NCBI GenBank assembly: GCA_020630245.1 | Contig: JAHDBZ010000011.1 | Span: 4,159-27,808, forward strand | Reading direction: 5' to 3' | Length of the DNA: 23,650 nucleotides | DNA from: Candidatus Altimarinota bacterium | GTDB taxonomy: Bacteria; Patescibacteriota; Gracilibacteria; UBA4473 | In this document: positions 7,370 through 17,739 of the stretch, piece after piece | Layout: each line of letters begins with the position of its first letter | Numbering within the stretch: the stretch's first letter is position 1 | Made by a program: the position numbers and the translations under genes | The notes under the pieces: generated by a model | Databases searched by the model: none | Told to the model about the DNA's origin: nothing | What the model saw: only the letters and a program-made list of their open reading frames with translations

Positions 7370-10300
7370 TATTTATCGTCAATTAGGTGATAAAAAGGGC
7401 CCGACAAGTGACTACGCACATTATCTCGAATACCAACTAAGACTCCAAATCCAGATTGATCTACTTGTCGTTTAAGACGGGTATCGACCTCTCCTCTTTT
7501 GATAGGTTGTAAAGCATAGGCTTCATTGCTCAGCAACGAAACACCCGAGCCATCTGGCAGTACGAGTTCCACCTGATCGTCTGCATCAAGCGTTACTGTA
7601 AAACCGGCCTTAAGAATATCACCGACCTCTATCGCACGATCGAAGACTGGGTCTCCTGCAATGTAGTCAATCTTCACCCCAGTCTCTTGCAGCGCTACAA
7701 TGTCTGTATAAGCAAAGCGCTGCCAAGTACGTGACACGCGATTAGCCGGTCGTTTGCGAATATCTTTTCGGATCTCATAATGATCGCTCAGGATCCATTC
7801 CCAGTAATTGAGATCCATACTGAGATCATCAAACGAGAGCGTTTGAGTTTGATGGAAAGTTTTGGCCAGTGGTGCCGCTCCTGGTGCGTACACCCGTACA
7901 AAATCAGCGGCTCCAACCGTTGTCACCGACTGAGATTCTGGCTGACTAGCTACCGCGGCCTGTGTATCCTTTAGATACAGATTACTACCATCGGTCCACC
8001 AGATTTCATCAGCGCCATCGCCATTGATATCCGTCATGAGTAAGGCAGTATCGCCTCGCACTGGGTAAGCCGTGAGACGTTGCGAAGTTTGATTAGTATT
8101 AGAGACATAGTATAAACCTGGCTCTGGCTGCCGCGCATCGACTGGTAGATCTGGCTTCGGTGTGCTATCCACCACCGCCGGACTCAGATCAAGTAGATCT
8201 GGCACGATCGGCGCAATTGAGCCATCCGATTCCACCTGAGCGGCAGAAGTATCGGTCGTCAGATCACGGAAGGTCGAAGGCGCATCTAATTGTAACTGTC
8301 GCACCTCTGTGGTAGCCAGGAAGCGCTGTTGGGACTGAATATCGGGATTGGCAGCCCACTGCGACCAAGGTGTTGTAGACAGTGATTCTACCAGCGTTAG
8401 ATCTTTATTCAATGAACGTTCTACAGCGTCCAATTCTTCTTCAGCTTCCGTAAATCGATGTGCCAAGATCGGCTCAACAGCTGTCTTTGACATCTTTGGC
8501 TTGTGGAGTCCTAGCAGAGTTTTTTGTAGCTCTTGCTGCGCTAGGCTCGCTGGCTTAGCCGCCCCAAGACGATACTGAAAATACGACCAGAACTCGTCTG
8601 GCGACACCGTCTTCCCGTAATTTTCTCGATAAACTTCTTGGTACTTATTCGCCCACTGCGCAACGGCTTTAAATGATGTTGGGACCACCGCTTGCAGATC
8701 AGAACCAAGATTCGTCGGAATATTAGGCGTCTCTACACCGCGGTAGGCATCTTGAGTTTGCTGACGAATCAGTGCTTCACTCGAGGCTCCAATCGAGTCT
8801 GTAATCTTCGACACTGGATCAAATACCTGTGCAAAGCTAAGCGCTAACCCTACTTCGATTGGTTTTACCCCCAGACTAAAGTCTTTGATCGACAGCGCTC
8901 CAAAATCGAGTCCAAAACTAAGCTCTGAACGATTGGTGAGCTGTTCAACGTACGGTTTAACGTACCACTCTGGCACTGGTGCTGCGCCCAGGCGCAACAG
9001 ACAGAAGAGATCTAGGAAACCAAACGGCACCTCTACTACGGCTGCCACACTATCGATAAGGCTGAGTGGTAACTGTGGTGGTCCTGGTAACGTCGGTAAT
9101 TTCGGTAGCGCTAGGGTTGGCGTCGGAATATCGATCTTCGGTACTGAGATTTGCGGCAACAGAGGAATCTCCGGCAGCACAATGTCTATGGCCGGAATTT
9201 CTGGCAGACTCGGTAGATTAAGCGCTAGCGTCGGAATATTGGGTGGGGCAATCTGAGGAATGGTCAGATTTACGTTCTGCGTGAAACCTCCAGTATTAGA
9301 GAAAGATGGTAGGGTTCCCAGGTCTGGCAGGTTTAGCTCAATAGTCTTGGCACGATTGAGTTCTTGGCTTAGTGCCTCGGTCTGGGCTGTCAGGCTACTC
9401 AGGTCTGGCGTTTCAATATTCGCTACCAGTTCTAGGTTTTGCTGTACGTTGAGATCTTGTAGCCCTTCTAGTTCTGGAAGCGTAAAAAGTTCTACCTGGA
9501 TCGGTTTAAAGTTGATCTTGTCCGGGATCACAAATGTCAGCCCTAAGTCCAGTCCGGTAAAGTCGAGGACTATGTCTGGAAATTCTGGCAGGGTAAAGAC
9601 CGGCATATCGATTGCCCCTACTAAGATTTTGAGCAGCCAGGACAGCATCGTTCCGCGATCTGCGACACAGGTTCGACAATTATTACTGAAATTAGCCATA
9701 ACTTTAAGCACGGCATTATCAAAGACTTTAAAAGTACTACTAATCATGCCAATCGCCTGCTCCCATTGTGTCATCCGCGCGTCTAAGTCTTGAGCATACG
9801 TGCCCATGAATTTTTCCATATGAGCGACCCCATCGGCGGCCATGCCGAGCATGGCTTTTGATTTTTCTGGAACCTCTGCCAGCGTTTCTGGAATCGATTG
9901 ATAGGCTTCTAGTGTTTCTAGGTTCGTCTGAGCATTCGAAACTAAGGATTCGGTCTTAATACGAATGTCTTTGAGATTTTCGACTGAAGATACTAGCTGT
10001 GATACGTCGTTTGAAAAATTTCCAAACTCTGACTGCACACTCGCTAGATCAATGCCACCAAGAGCCGATTTCCATTCGTCGAGCGAACGCTCTAGTCCTT
10101 CCAAATCGACAATAACATTAAGCGCTACATCACAATCGGCGGCTTGTGGTTCAGGGTTATTAACACAGAATTTATCGTAATCACTTCGAAGTTGTGCCAA
10201 TGAGCTTTTGAGATTGTCTAAATACGTCGTGAATTCTTTATTAAGAGAAAGAGAAAGATCTAAATCTGTATCGAAGGAAATATTTTCGAGACTTGCGACA

Positions 10301-13300
10301 AAAGATTTGAGTTGATCAGTGACTTTTGAAAGATCTGGCAGACTGACATCAAAGACAGCGTTGAGTTCTAGATTCGCTTTCCAGTTTTTAAACTGAGCCA
10401 TGAAGCCTTCTAAATCCGGGCCCGTTATATTTGGATATGGCAGCGTAATCGCTCGTCGTTCGATATTAACCTCGTATTTACTGAGCTGGGCTACCGCCTG
10501 ATCTTTGGCCGATAGATTTTGCGAAGCATTGACACCCTCTACCGCCCGATCTTTGAAATTTAATTGGATCGCCGGCAGTTTCATACCAAAGCTGCTAAAT
10601 TCACGCATCTGCGCTTGTAGCCAGTCAGAGACCAGATCAATGCCCGGAATATTTATATTGGCAGGGCCAAAGGAACGATTATCCCTTCCACTGGCCACAA
10701 AGTCTAAGTTGGCCGTAAATTGTCCAGGATTGGCTCCTAAGTTTCCTTGTGGATCTACCTGTATCACGGATCCCGAACGAGCCAATGCCGTTGTGACCGC
10801 TGCTGCCAACAGACTGTCATCATCTGGACCCAAATCTTCATCTGCCGTACAGACACCAAGAAAATCAATCTTTGGTGTCACGACCTGACAGTTGGTATTC
10901 CAGACTGGAGAGATCATGTGTAATGGATACAAACCTTTACAGTAAGCAATTCCTAGGTGCCCAGTCGTCGTCGGCATGAGATAAAGTCTTCCAACAGACT
11001 TATGCGGTGCCGTGGGTTCTGAATAACGACCTTTTTTATCCGGTGGATAAATACTAGGACTACCACTTGGGTTCGTTGTTGGCCAAGAGAGCATGGGTTT
11101 TCCTTTATCCATACCTCTCGGAATCGTAATCGGCGGGATGTAGATAGAATCTAAACCAGGTGCTAACCCTCCTAACACTTTTGATATTGGGAAATCAAAA
11201 CAGCTCCCATATCCACAAAGCAGGTTCTGCTTTTTATTAGAGAAATCCTGCACCATCCGTCCCACATCTCCAATCACACCGCCACCATCACGAGAAAAGT
11301 TGTCTTCTGTCGGGTACGCATCAAAGCTGTCAGGAAGTCCATCTCCATCCGCATCGGCCGCCAGCTGTCCCGCGAGCGTCGCCGCCATCAAATCTTCATC
11401 TTCGAGCATCGGAGCCAATCGTTCTGCCAGGAGGTCAAAACCATCAGCACTGGAATTTTCGTCAATCGAAACAATATTTGGCACGCCTTGATATTCGATA
11501 CGTTGCTCGGCATCAAGGGCCGGAATCAATGCCAGACTCTCATATTTCTGATCTCGTGATAGATAGGTGAGCAAACGATCGGCTCGTGACACTACCAAGT
11601 CATCAATCCCATCACTGTCTCGATCTACGATGCTAATGGTTTCCCTCAGAGCCAGTTCTGCTACTTCATAATCCCACGTTAAGGTCACCTGACTACGGGC
11701 TGGTAGCTTATCAAGATACACCCAAGCCGCCCCAAAGCCATCTTGTTTGAAAAATTTAGGCGTTGTTGCACAACCGACACAGTTCAAACTCGCTTTATCA
11801 AGATCTAATTGATCATCCGAAGGTAGCATGACATGTGCGGCCCCATGCGGCAAATCACTACGTAGGGTCAGTCGTGCCGACAGCCGATCGCCTGGACGTA
11901 AACTATCAGCACTAGAAGACAATTGGAATCGACTCTCAATAGAGGGATCTAACGGCACACTAACGGCATAACGATTATCGCCAAGACCACCAGCCGTAAT
12001 AGATTCTGAAAGCGTTTCTAAATCTATCGACGTTTTGTCCGTTGCCGTCACCACAATCGACTGAATATCTTGGGCCAAGGCTTGATTGGTCTCAATCCCC
12101 GCATAACCGATCCAAGTACTGCCGAGATAACTCACCGCTTCATCCGTACTGCGTTCGTCAATATCCGTAAATTTCGGCGCTAATGATCCTAGATAAATAG
12201 GCGCTGAGAAAGCGTTCCCCGTTCGCATCGCCACGCCGAGATTAAGGGCTCTGTCTACAAACGCTAGGTCCGCTTCGTCATCGGCATTAAATCGTCCTGC
12301 GCCAATCCAGACTAAGTCCTCAAAATTTGTCGGTGATCGCTGCCAATTGCCCGTCGAAAGATCGTAGACACTGAGCGCTCCATCGGTATCTAAAATTGCA
12401 AGATCATCGGTTCGTGGGCCAGTCAGACCAATCACAGAATCTACTCCCGCGTCGACTCGCAATAACTCTCCCCAATCAGACCAATTCAGATTGGTATTGT
12501 CTTGTGGCACTAGGTAGCGAAATTGATTACCTATTTGGACGAGGACTCCCTGGCTGCCGGCGCGCAAGAAATCACCACTTACTAAATTTTCTATATCTCC
12601 CCAAGGGGCTGACCAAACAACTCGGCCAATGTCTTCACTGAGTCCATTTTGGACGGCAGGAGTCATCTCTAATGACAGGGTTGGATCTCCGTAGAGCACA
12701 AAAATATCACTGGCGCCCAAACGAGTTGATTCTCCGATATTATTGCCAGCCGCGAGTAATGTCCCAGGTTTCCAATCCCCGATCCAACCAGTAGACAATG
12801 TCTGGCTATCTTCTGCAGACTGGCCGACGCCCCCAAGACTACGACGAGCTGATTCTGTTGTACTCGTCTCTACTAAACTCCAGCCCAGTTCGCTCGCATG
12901 ATGATTCCCGATAGAGGTTTTTTGCCAATCATAAGTACTATTTTCGGAAGTGATCAATTGCACTCCTGCCGTATTTGATTGCCAGTTTTTAGTGACGATC
13001 AGTGGTGCCCCTGGTAGATAAAAATTAAGTGTTCCTAGTTTTTTATGCTGCCAGGCAAGTTCCCACTCGGTAATATTTTCACCAATCTGTGTCGTTAAGT
13101 CTGAAGAAAGGATCGTCACGCCACCACGTGGTTGAATGGCTAGTATTGGTGTATTTTTCAGATAAAGCGTCCCATCGCGTAGTAGCAAATCATCGGTAAA
13201 TCGAGGGACAGCGTCTATGTACACCCCTTCGCGCGATCGTGGCGTATCGAGCCAGGCATCGATCTCTCGCCCAAAATTAATCCGAGTACTCGCGACCATA

Positions 13301-16300
13301 GCATTCGAAAGCTCAAAATCTATCCGTGGGTGTGGTTCGGTCACCAGTCGTACGGTCGCTGGCGTCGTAAAGTCTCCGTTCGGAGCAATGACTAAAATCT
13401 CCGCCGCTGGTTTAGCCTCACTCATAAGTCCGCCGACCGCCGTTCCAGCTCCAGCGTGCAGTAAAGTGTTGGCGACATTGGCAGGCGTTGTAATCTTACC
13501 ACTTTCAAATCCTAGCCACAAACTCAGCAAGGCTCGTGGCGACAATTGACTCAGGTCTGTAAGTGATAGATTTTGGGTGAGATTGAGACTGAGGGTTGCG
13601 GGTAAAAGACCATCTCGCTGAGCGATTAAATTGAGCGTGCCGGTTTGACCAGTTGGAGTGAGAGCCACATCAGCTATCCCCTGTTGTAACGATATATTCC
13701 CCAGTGGAGCGATGAGATCATTGGTAAGATCCGAAGCCTTGACCAAAGCCGTACCGCCCAGAGCCGCTTGGTTACCAAAGGCATCTTGAGCTTGAAGTTT
13801 TAGAGATAGAGATTGATCCAGTGGCCAGATCTCTCGGTCTGAAACAAAGACTAATTTAGTAGCTTCACCTGGTAACACCCTAAAATCAAAACTTTGAGTT
13901 GGTACTCCCGTGAGCATTACCTGACCCGTAAATTCTCCCGCTAATGTTCCAGGCGAAAAATCAACTTCCGCTATACCATTAGTAAATGTCAGCGGTTCTG
14001 TTTTTCCTAGGTGTGACCACCAAACCTGTCCTACAAAATCACCATTAAGGCGTCCGCCTTTTTCGTCGGTCACCAATACTGTCAGAGTAAGATCCCCGGC
14101 TCCAGCGACACTAGAATCATCGGAAAGTTCTGCTACTAATGCTGGATTCTTGACCCATTCCCACTCGAGGCTGCGTCCGGCTCTCGGTAATTTGTCGGTA
14201 CTAACCTCTACTCGTGGTGCGCTATTTTCTGGGGCGACGAGCAGAGAGCCTATTCCTGTACGGACGACTTCTTGTACGCCGGCTCTCCGAGGAGACTCAT
14301 CACGTACTGCAAGATCTACGATCTCGGCATTGTCGGTGTTCCAGCTAAACTCATGTAATAGATCCTCTATGGGGTTGTTATAGGCATCTGTTATGGTTGC
14401 CGTAACTTCGAGTAACGGTCCATCCGGAAAAGCATAACGCTGCGCAGTCTCGAGCTTGATAGCGGCTGGTTCGTCTGGTAAGAGCTGGATCGTGATTTGA
14501 TCAGGCGCTAGTTCTCCAGCCGGATCTTGAATCGTAATGGTGGCTTCTCCGGCTTTATCCCCTGGGAAAAACACTAGTGGCGTTACCAGGTCAGAAACCG
14601 TCACCGTCTCTCCACCTTCTATCACACCGCCGGTTGCGGAAATAGATAATTTTTTACCCGTCGCTTTAGCCGTAAGCTGTGACTCCGCATCTAAAATTCT
14701 GAGCTCGAGTGGTACGCCTGTCGGATCTTTTACATTTAGAGAGGGCGTTAACGTAGTCAACTGCGCTCGATAGCGAGGTACTACCAGTGGTACTTTAGCC
14801 GACCGAATTGTTTGGTCGCCCTTAACGGCTTCAGCAATCAAGGCAAATTTGCCACCATATTCCTGAGTCTTGGGAACGAGCCAAAAATCAGCCCGTCCAT
14901 TCTCGATAACGACTTTTTTGTCTGGGAATATAGAGAAAAATTGTCCCACGCTCGGACTGCTAAATCGCAGCGACACGTGATCAACCGACACATTTTTCTG
15001 GATTTGATTTTGTTGATTCGTCAGATACACCGTCACTGGTACCGGATCGATCGACTGATTGTGGACGAGTACTTTGTCTGGTGTCACTCTCAGCTTGAGA
15101 TCTTCGATATCGAGTGCTGGATCCCCTATCTGACTGGAGCGGGTTTTATTTTTTTTACCAAGGTCGGGCACAAAGAGGCTCACGGTACCCCCGGTGGGCG
15201 TGTTTTTGAGCTGACATTCGAGTCGATCCGCCCAGCTGGTGAGATCACTACCGAGATCATCACATGCGGACAAGGCGGCCGAATCCTGAAAAGTTTCATC
15301 AAAATCAACCCCTTCAAAGGTGAGCTCTGGCAAAGGCGACAAAGTGTTTTGCAGGCCGGCTCGTTGCGCCGCCAAAAATTCTGCATCATTCTCAGCATTT
15401 ACTGAATCTAAATTGAGCGCCACACTATCAGCCGTTCCATCAGCGACAATCATCGCTAGTTCATAACCATCGCTCTGTGATGGTAGCAGCGCCTGTGACC
15501 AGGCGGTGGCATCAGACTGAGATAACGATAGGACTTGCTTATTTTTCTCGGCCACCGAGAGATCCAGCCAGTTTACAGCGGTCGCTAATTGCTGGGGATC
15601 GACATCATCGGTAGAGTTAAGAAAATCAGCTACTTTGAGCGGTTGTGCCTTTTCAAAGAAACGCACACTACTATCACAGACGGCTCGTACCGTCGAATCA
15701 TCGAAATTGGTTTCTGTGAATGTCCCCGCACAACCAGAACGGAAGGCGTTATAGGACGATTGTGCGGCCTGATTTCCAGTGGTAATGATTTGATTGAGTT
15801 CTTCTATCTTGGCCGTGAGGAGATCTCGAAGTATTGATTCGGCATTGCTCACATCGACACTTTCGGTCCGCAGTGAAAATAGATTTACAAAAGCCACTCT
15901 CTGCGGAGTAAGTCCATGATCCAGGAAAGAAAAGCCACGTGGATCATCTACTGGCAAAGCATTTGTAGTTCCCGCCGTAAGTTGAGCCGTAATCGTTTCT
16001 GGTGTCGGCTCCTGGTGCAGCATCAACGAAGCAAAACGATGGGCATCACCTTCGTCTACATTCGTTGCCAGAATAGAGAGACAACCCGCCGCTCCGTGAG
16101 TATTGGTGTTCACCTCAGTCGTCCCCTCGATCGCAAATACAGGCTGCTCTGCTCCCTGATGGATCACAGAGTCTAAACCTTCATCCGCCGTCCAAAGCGA
16201 ACCCGTATCACAACGTTCAAATCCGAAAACACCAGACTCATAGGTCATATTGACCGCACAGCAGCCCTCGTACGGATCGGCTTCTAGTTGATCATCTGGC

Positions 16301-17703
16301 GATCCAGCACCGGCACAAGTCGATCCTGTAGTCGGATCAAATGTACGATTTGCCGACACTTGTTGTGCGGCTGGTCTCGAACTCGTCCTGAGATTCCCTC
16401 GATTGAGCGTACAATCTTGAACTGTGAAATTGGCGTCGCGTGGAACTCCGTTCCAGTAATTTGGACGTTGTACCGAAATATAATTGCGTCCACCCAGTCC
16501 ATCATCTTCCCAGTACTGAACGGTCGTGTTCTCTTGGACCCAAGGGCGATTGGCAACATTGACCGTTTCAACCAAGGCTAATAGGTCTCTTTCGAGACGA
16601 TCATTGAGCTGACGCAGATAGAGTACCGCCGCTTCGTCACGAGTAGAAACCAAACTTGGCAACGTCTCGACAGCTGCTCCATCCCAACGGCCCGCGGCAC
16701 TGACGGCTTCGTTAATCTGCGATAGCCAGTGCTGATAGAGGTCCTGATAGCGCACGGCCAACTTATCGATGAGGTAGTGGCTATAAATGTCCGGCATCTC
16801 GGCCGTCCCACTATCATTGAGAGACTCCGTAATCGTCTGTACATCTAGTTCTGGCGAGGCTGCCGCTAGTTTGTCGATCATTTGGGCCTGATCGGTTTCA
16901 TCGAAGACACTCCCGAGCAAGTTATCGTTCGACTGTAAGAGATTGGCTAAATGTTTGGTAAAACGGAGATAGTGCAGGTCTTCAGCGTGTTTTATCCAGG
17001 CATCATAACGATTGAGCAACGTCTCTGGAACGGCATTTTGCTGGGCGGGCAGGTTCGCCTGCAGTACTTTTTTACCAAAGGTTACGGCTCCCGTATGCAC
17101 CTGGTGATTTTTATCAAAGTACTGACGGATTTGTTCGCGACGTACGGAATCGACCTCGCTGCTACCACGGATCAGGCCATGCCAGACCTCAGCTTGTGCT
17201 TTACGAGTTCGCTGAGATACGAAACGTGCCGTGTGATCATCCCAGGCATAAAGTGGCGCTTCAAAATCAACATAAGGAAAAACCGTTGGCCACAGACGCC
17301 CAGACTTGTCCACTACTGGGATTGGTAAGTCTCCGACCAAAACCACGCCTGCCAATCGCGTCGTATCATCATACCGGTAACCAGACCAGTACCACTCAGA
17401 CAGTCCTTCATGGATGTCTTTGACGCTCGTATCGGTTGGCAAGCCTACTACTAATGCCTGACCGTCAGTCGCTCGTTGTACATCCTCGGCGTAACGATAG
17501 ATCTTGGATTTTAGTTCTGGATCCAAGAGTAAAGCATCCTCCACCAATACCGCTACCAAATCCGTATAACTAACCGTTTCATTGACCTGAGCCCAGACCA
17601 GTTGAAACGAAGCGTGCCATTGGCTCAATAACAATGCCAGGAGCGTCACCACAGCCTTAGACTTGCGCCAAGACCAAAGCGAACGCTTTGTGAGGAGGTT
17701 CAT
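7369..17703 (-). CDS. Giant secreted multidomain surface protein (3,444 aa)
   Basis: A single uninterrupted frame. Residues 1-39 are a signal peptide ending LVWAQ. Residues about 45-250 contain VVLVGDLPIPVV (119-130) and EVWHGLIRG (172-180), in an order faintly reminiscent of gingipain-like (C25) folds, without a recognisable GHG/Cys dyad. A Cys cluster lies at 431-498. Residues about 870-1380 look like successive Ig/invasin-like beta domains. FG-GAP/VCBS-like stretches lie around 1700-1815, and Asp-rich Ca-binding loops at about 2027 (DRDSDGIDD), 2117 (DADGDGLPD) and 3224 (DINGDGADE). A Cys-containing block spans 2163-2290, a coiled-coil-prone region about 2395-2660, a CxxC about 2677, and a run of hydrophobic-Pro pairs 2813-2882. 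The C-terminus (about 3350-3400) resembles a FecR domain. No sorting motif or C-terminal membrane anchor is seen. It heads a four-gene operon of exported proteins. Likely a calcium-stabilised surface or adhesion scaffold; function is inferred. Confidence 0.9.
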   Translation of the reverse strand: MNLLTKRSLWSWRKSKAVVTLLALLLSQWHASFQLVWAQVNETVSYTDLVAVLVEDALLLDPELKSKIYRYAEDVQRATDGQALVVGLPTDTSVKDIHEGLSEWYWSGYRYDDTTRLAGVVLVGDLPIPVVDKSGRLWPTVFPYVDFEAPLYAWDDHTARFVSQRTRKAQAEVWHGLIRGSSEVDSVRREQIRQYFDKNHQVHTGAVTFGKKVLQANLPAQQNAVPETLLNRYDAWIKHAEDLHYLRFTKHLANLLQSNDNLLGSVFDETDQAQMIDKLAAASPELDVQTITESLNDSGTAEMPDIYSHYLIDKLAVRYQDLYQHWLSQINEAVSAAGRWDGAAVETLPSLVSTRDEAAVLYLRQLNDRLERDLLALVETVNVANRPWVQENTTVQYWEDDGLGGRNYISVQRPNYWNGVPRDANFTVQDCTLNRGNLRTSSRPAAQQVSANRTFDPTTGSTCAGAGSPDDQLEADPYEGCCAVNMTYESGVFGFERCDTGSLWTADEGLDSVIHQGAEQPVFAIEGTTEVNTNTHGAAGCLSILATNVDEGDAHRFASLMLHQEPTPETITAQLTAGTTNALPVDDPRGFSFLDHGLTPQRVAFVNLFSLRTESVDVSNAESILRDLLTAKIEELNQIITTGNQAAQSSYNAFRSGCAGTFTETNFDDSTVRAVCDSSVRFFEKAQPLKVADFLNSTDDVDPQQLATAVNWLDLSVAEKNKQVLSLSQSDATAWSQALLPSQSDGYELAMIVADGTADSVALNLDSVNAENDAEFLAAQRAGLQNTLSPLPELTFEGVDFDETFQDSAALSACDDLGSDLTSWADRLECQLKNTPTGGTVSLFVPDLGKKNKTRSSQIGDPALDIEDLKLRVTPDKVLVHNQSIDPVPVTVYLTNQQNQIQKNVSVDHVSLRFSSPSVGQFFSIFPDKKVVIENGRADFWLVPKTQEYGGKFALIAEAVKGDQTIRSAKVPLVVPRYRAQLTTLTPSLNVKDPTGVPLELRILDAESQLTAKATGKKLSISATGGVIEGGETVTVSDLVTPLVFFPGDKAGEATITIQDPAGELAPDQITIQLLPDEPAAIKLETAQRYAFPDGPLLEVTATITDAYNNPIEDLLHEFSWNTDNAEIVDLAVRDESPRRAGVQEVVRTGIGSLLVAPENSAPRVEVSTDKLPRAGRSLEWEWVKNPALVAELSDDSSVAGAGDLTLTVLVTDEKGGRLNGDFVGQVWWSHLGKTEPLTFTNGIAEVDFSPGTLAGEFTGQVMLTGVPTQSFDFRVLPGEATKLVFVSDREIWPLDQSLSLKLQAQDAFGNQAALGGTALVKASDLTNDLIAPLGNISLQQGIADVALTPTGQTGTLNLIAQRDGLLPATLSLNLTQNLSLTDLSQLSPRALLSLWLGFESGKITTPANVANTLLHAGAGTAVGGLMSEAKPAAEILVIAPNGDFTTPATVRLVTEPHPRIDFELSNAMVASTRINFGREIDAWLDTPRSREGVYIDAVPRFTDDLLLRDGTLYLKNTPILAIQPRGGVTILSSDLTTQIGENITEWELAWQHKKLGTLNFYLPGAPLIVTKNWQSNTAGVQLITSENSTYDWQKTSIGNHHASELGWSLVETSTTESARRSLGGVGQSAEDSQTLSTGWIGDWKPGTLLAAGNNIGESTRLGASDIFVLYGDPTLSLEMTPAVQNGLSEDIGRVVWSAPWGDIENLVSGDFLRAGSQGVLVQIGNQFRYLVPQDNTNLNWSDWGELLRVDAGVDSVIGLTGPRTDDLAILDTDGALSVYDLSTGNWQRSPTNFEDLVWIGAGRFNADDEADLAFVDRALNLGVAMRTGNAFSAPIYLGSLAPKFTDIDERSTDEAVSYLGSTWIGYAGIETNQALAQDIQSIVVTATDKTSIDLETLSESITAGGLGDNRYAVSVPLDPSIESRFQLSSSADSLRPGDRLSARLTLRSDLPHGAAHVMLPSDDQLDLDKASLNCVGCATTPKFFKQDGFGAAWVYLDKLPARSQVTLTWDYEVAELALRETISIVDRDSDGIDDLVVSRADRLLTYLSRDQKYESLALIPALDAEQRIEYQGVPNIVSIDENSSADGFDLLAERLAPMLEDEDLMAATLAGQLAADADGDGLPDSFDAYPTEDNFSRDGGGVIGDVGRMVQDFSNKKQNLLCGYGSCFDFPISKVLGGLAPGLDSIYIPPITIPRGMDKGKPMLSWPTTNPSGSPSIYPPDKKGRYSEPTAPHKSVGRLYLMPTTTGHLGIAYCKGLYPLHMISPVWNTNCQVVTPKIDFLGVCTADEDLGPDDDSLLAAAVTTALARSGSVIQVDPQGNLGANPGQFTANLDFVASGRDNRSFGPANINIPGIDLVSDWLQAQMREFSSFGMKLPAIQLNFKDRAVEGVNASQNLSAKDQAVAQLSKYEVNIERRAITLPYPNITGPDLEGFMAQFKNWKANLELNAVFDVSLPDLSKVTDQLKSFVASLENISFDTDLDLSLSLNKEFTTYLDNLKSSLAQLRSDYDKFCVNNPEPQAADCDVALNVIVDLEGLERSLDEWKSALGGIDLASVQSEFGNFSNDVSQLVSSVENLKDIRIKTESLVSNAQTNLETLEAYQSIPETLAEVPEKSKAMLGMAADGVAHMEKFMGTYAQDLDARMTQWEQAIGMISSTFKVFDNAVLKVMANFSNNCRTCVADRGTMLSWLLKILVGAIDMPVFTLPEFPDIVLDFTGLDLGLTFVIPDKINFKPIQVELFTLPELEGLQDLNVQQNLELVANIETPDLSSLTAQTEALSQELNRAKTIELNLPDLGTLPSFSNTGGFTQNVNLTIPQIAPPNIPTLALNLPSLPEIPAIDIVLPEIPLLPQISVPKIDIPTPTLALPKLPTLPGPPQLPLSLIDSVAAVVEVPFGFLDLFCLLRLGAAPVPEWYVKPYVEQLTNRSELSFGLDFGALSIKDFSLGVKPIEVGLALSFAQVFDPVSKITDSIGASSEALIRQQTQDAYRGVETPNIPTNLGSDLQAVVPTSFKAVAQWANKYQEVYRENYGKTVSPDEFWSYFQYRLGAAKPASLAQQELQKTLLGLHKPKMSKTAVEPILAHRFTEAEEELDAVERSLNKDLTLVESLSTTPWSQWAANPDIQSQQRFLATTEVRQLQLDAPSTFRDLTTDTSAAQVESDGSIAPIVPDLLDLSPAVVDSTPKPDLPVDARQPEPGLYYVSNTNQTSQRLTAYPVRGDTALLMTDINGDGADEIWWTDGSNLYLKDTQAAVASQPESQSVTTVGAADFVRVYAPGAAPLAKTFHQTQTLSFDDLSMDLNYWEWILSDHYEIRKDIRKRPANRVSRTWQRFAYTDIVALQETGVKIDYIAGDPVFDRAIEVGDILKAGFTVTLDADDQVELVLPDGSGVSLLSNEAYALQPIKRGEVDTRLKRQVDQSGFGVLVGIRDNVRSHLSGPFYHLIDDK

Positions 17704-17708
17704 TAACA

Positions 17709-17731
17709 GTTTTTGTGATCGGTTTTTGTGA
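17709..17731 (-). repeat. Two direct copies of TCACAAAAAC in the giant-gene leader
   Basis: On the minus strand TCACAAAAAC occurs at 17731-17722 and 17718-17709, 13 nt apart, with CGA between. The second copy ends 5 nt before the ATG. With the predicted promoter just upstream, the two copies make up nearly the whole 5' leader. The leader has no SD and little pairing potential. Confidence 0.65.
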
Positions 17732-17739
17732 GTAACAAA

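Noticed and set aside
14812..15405. 197-codon open frame on the plus strand inside the giant gene
   Set aside because: It lies antisense to the giant frame, has no signal, domain or start context, and long antisense shadows are expected across a 10-kb gene. The same holds for the frames at 9260-9793, 10505-10888 and 8885-9256.
16200..17640. Active gingipain-type protease in the giant protein
   Set aside because: No GHG motif or matching catalytic Cys context could be found; only a weak resemblance of fold order is reported.
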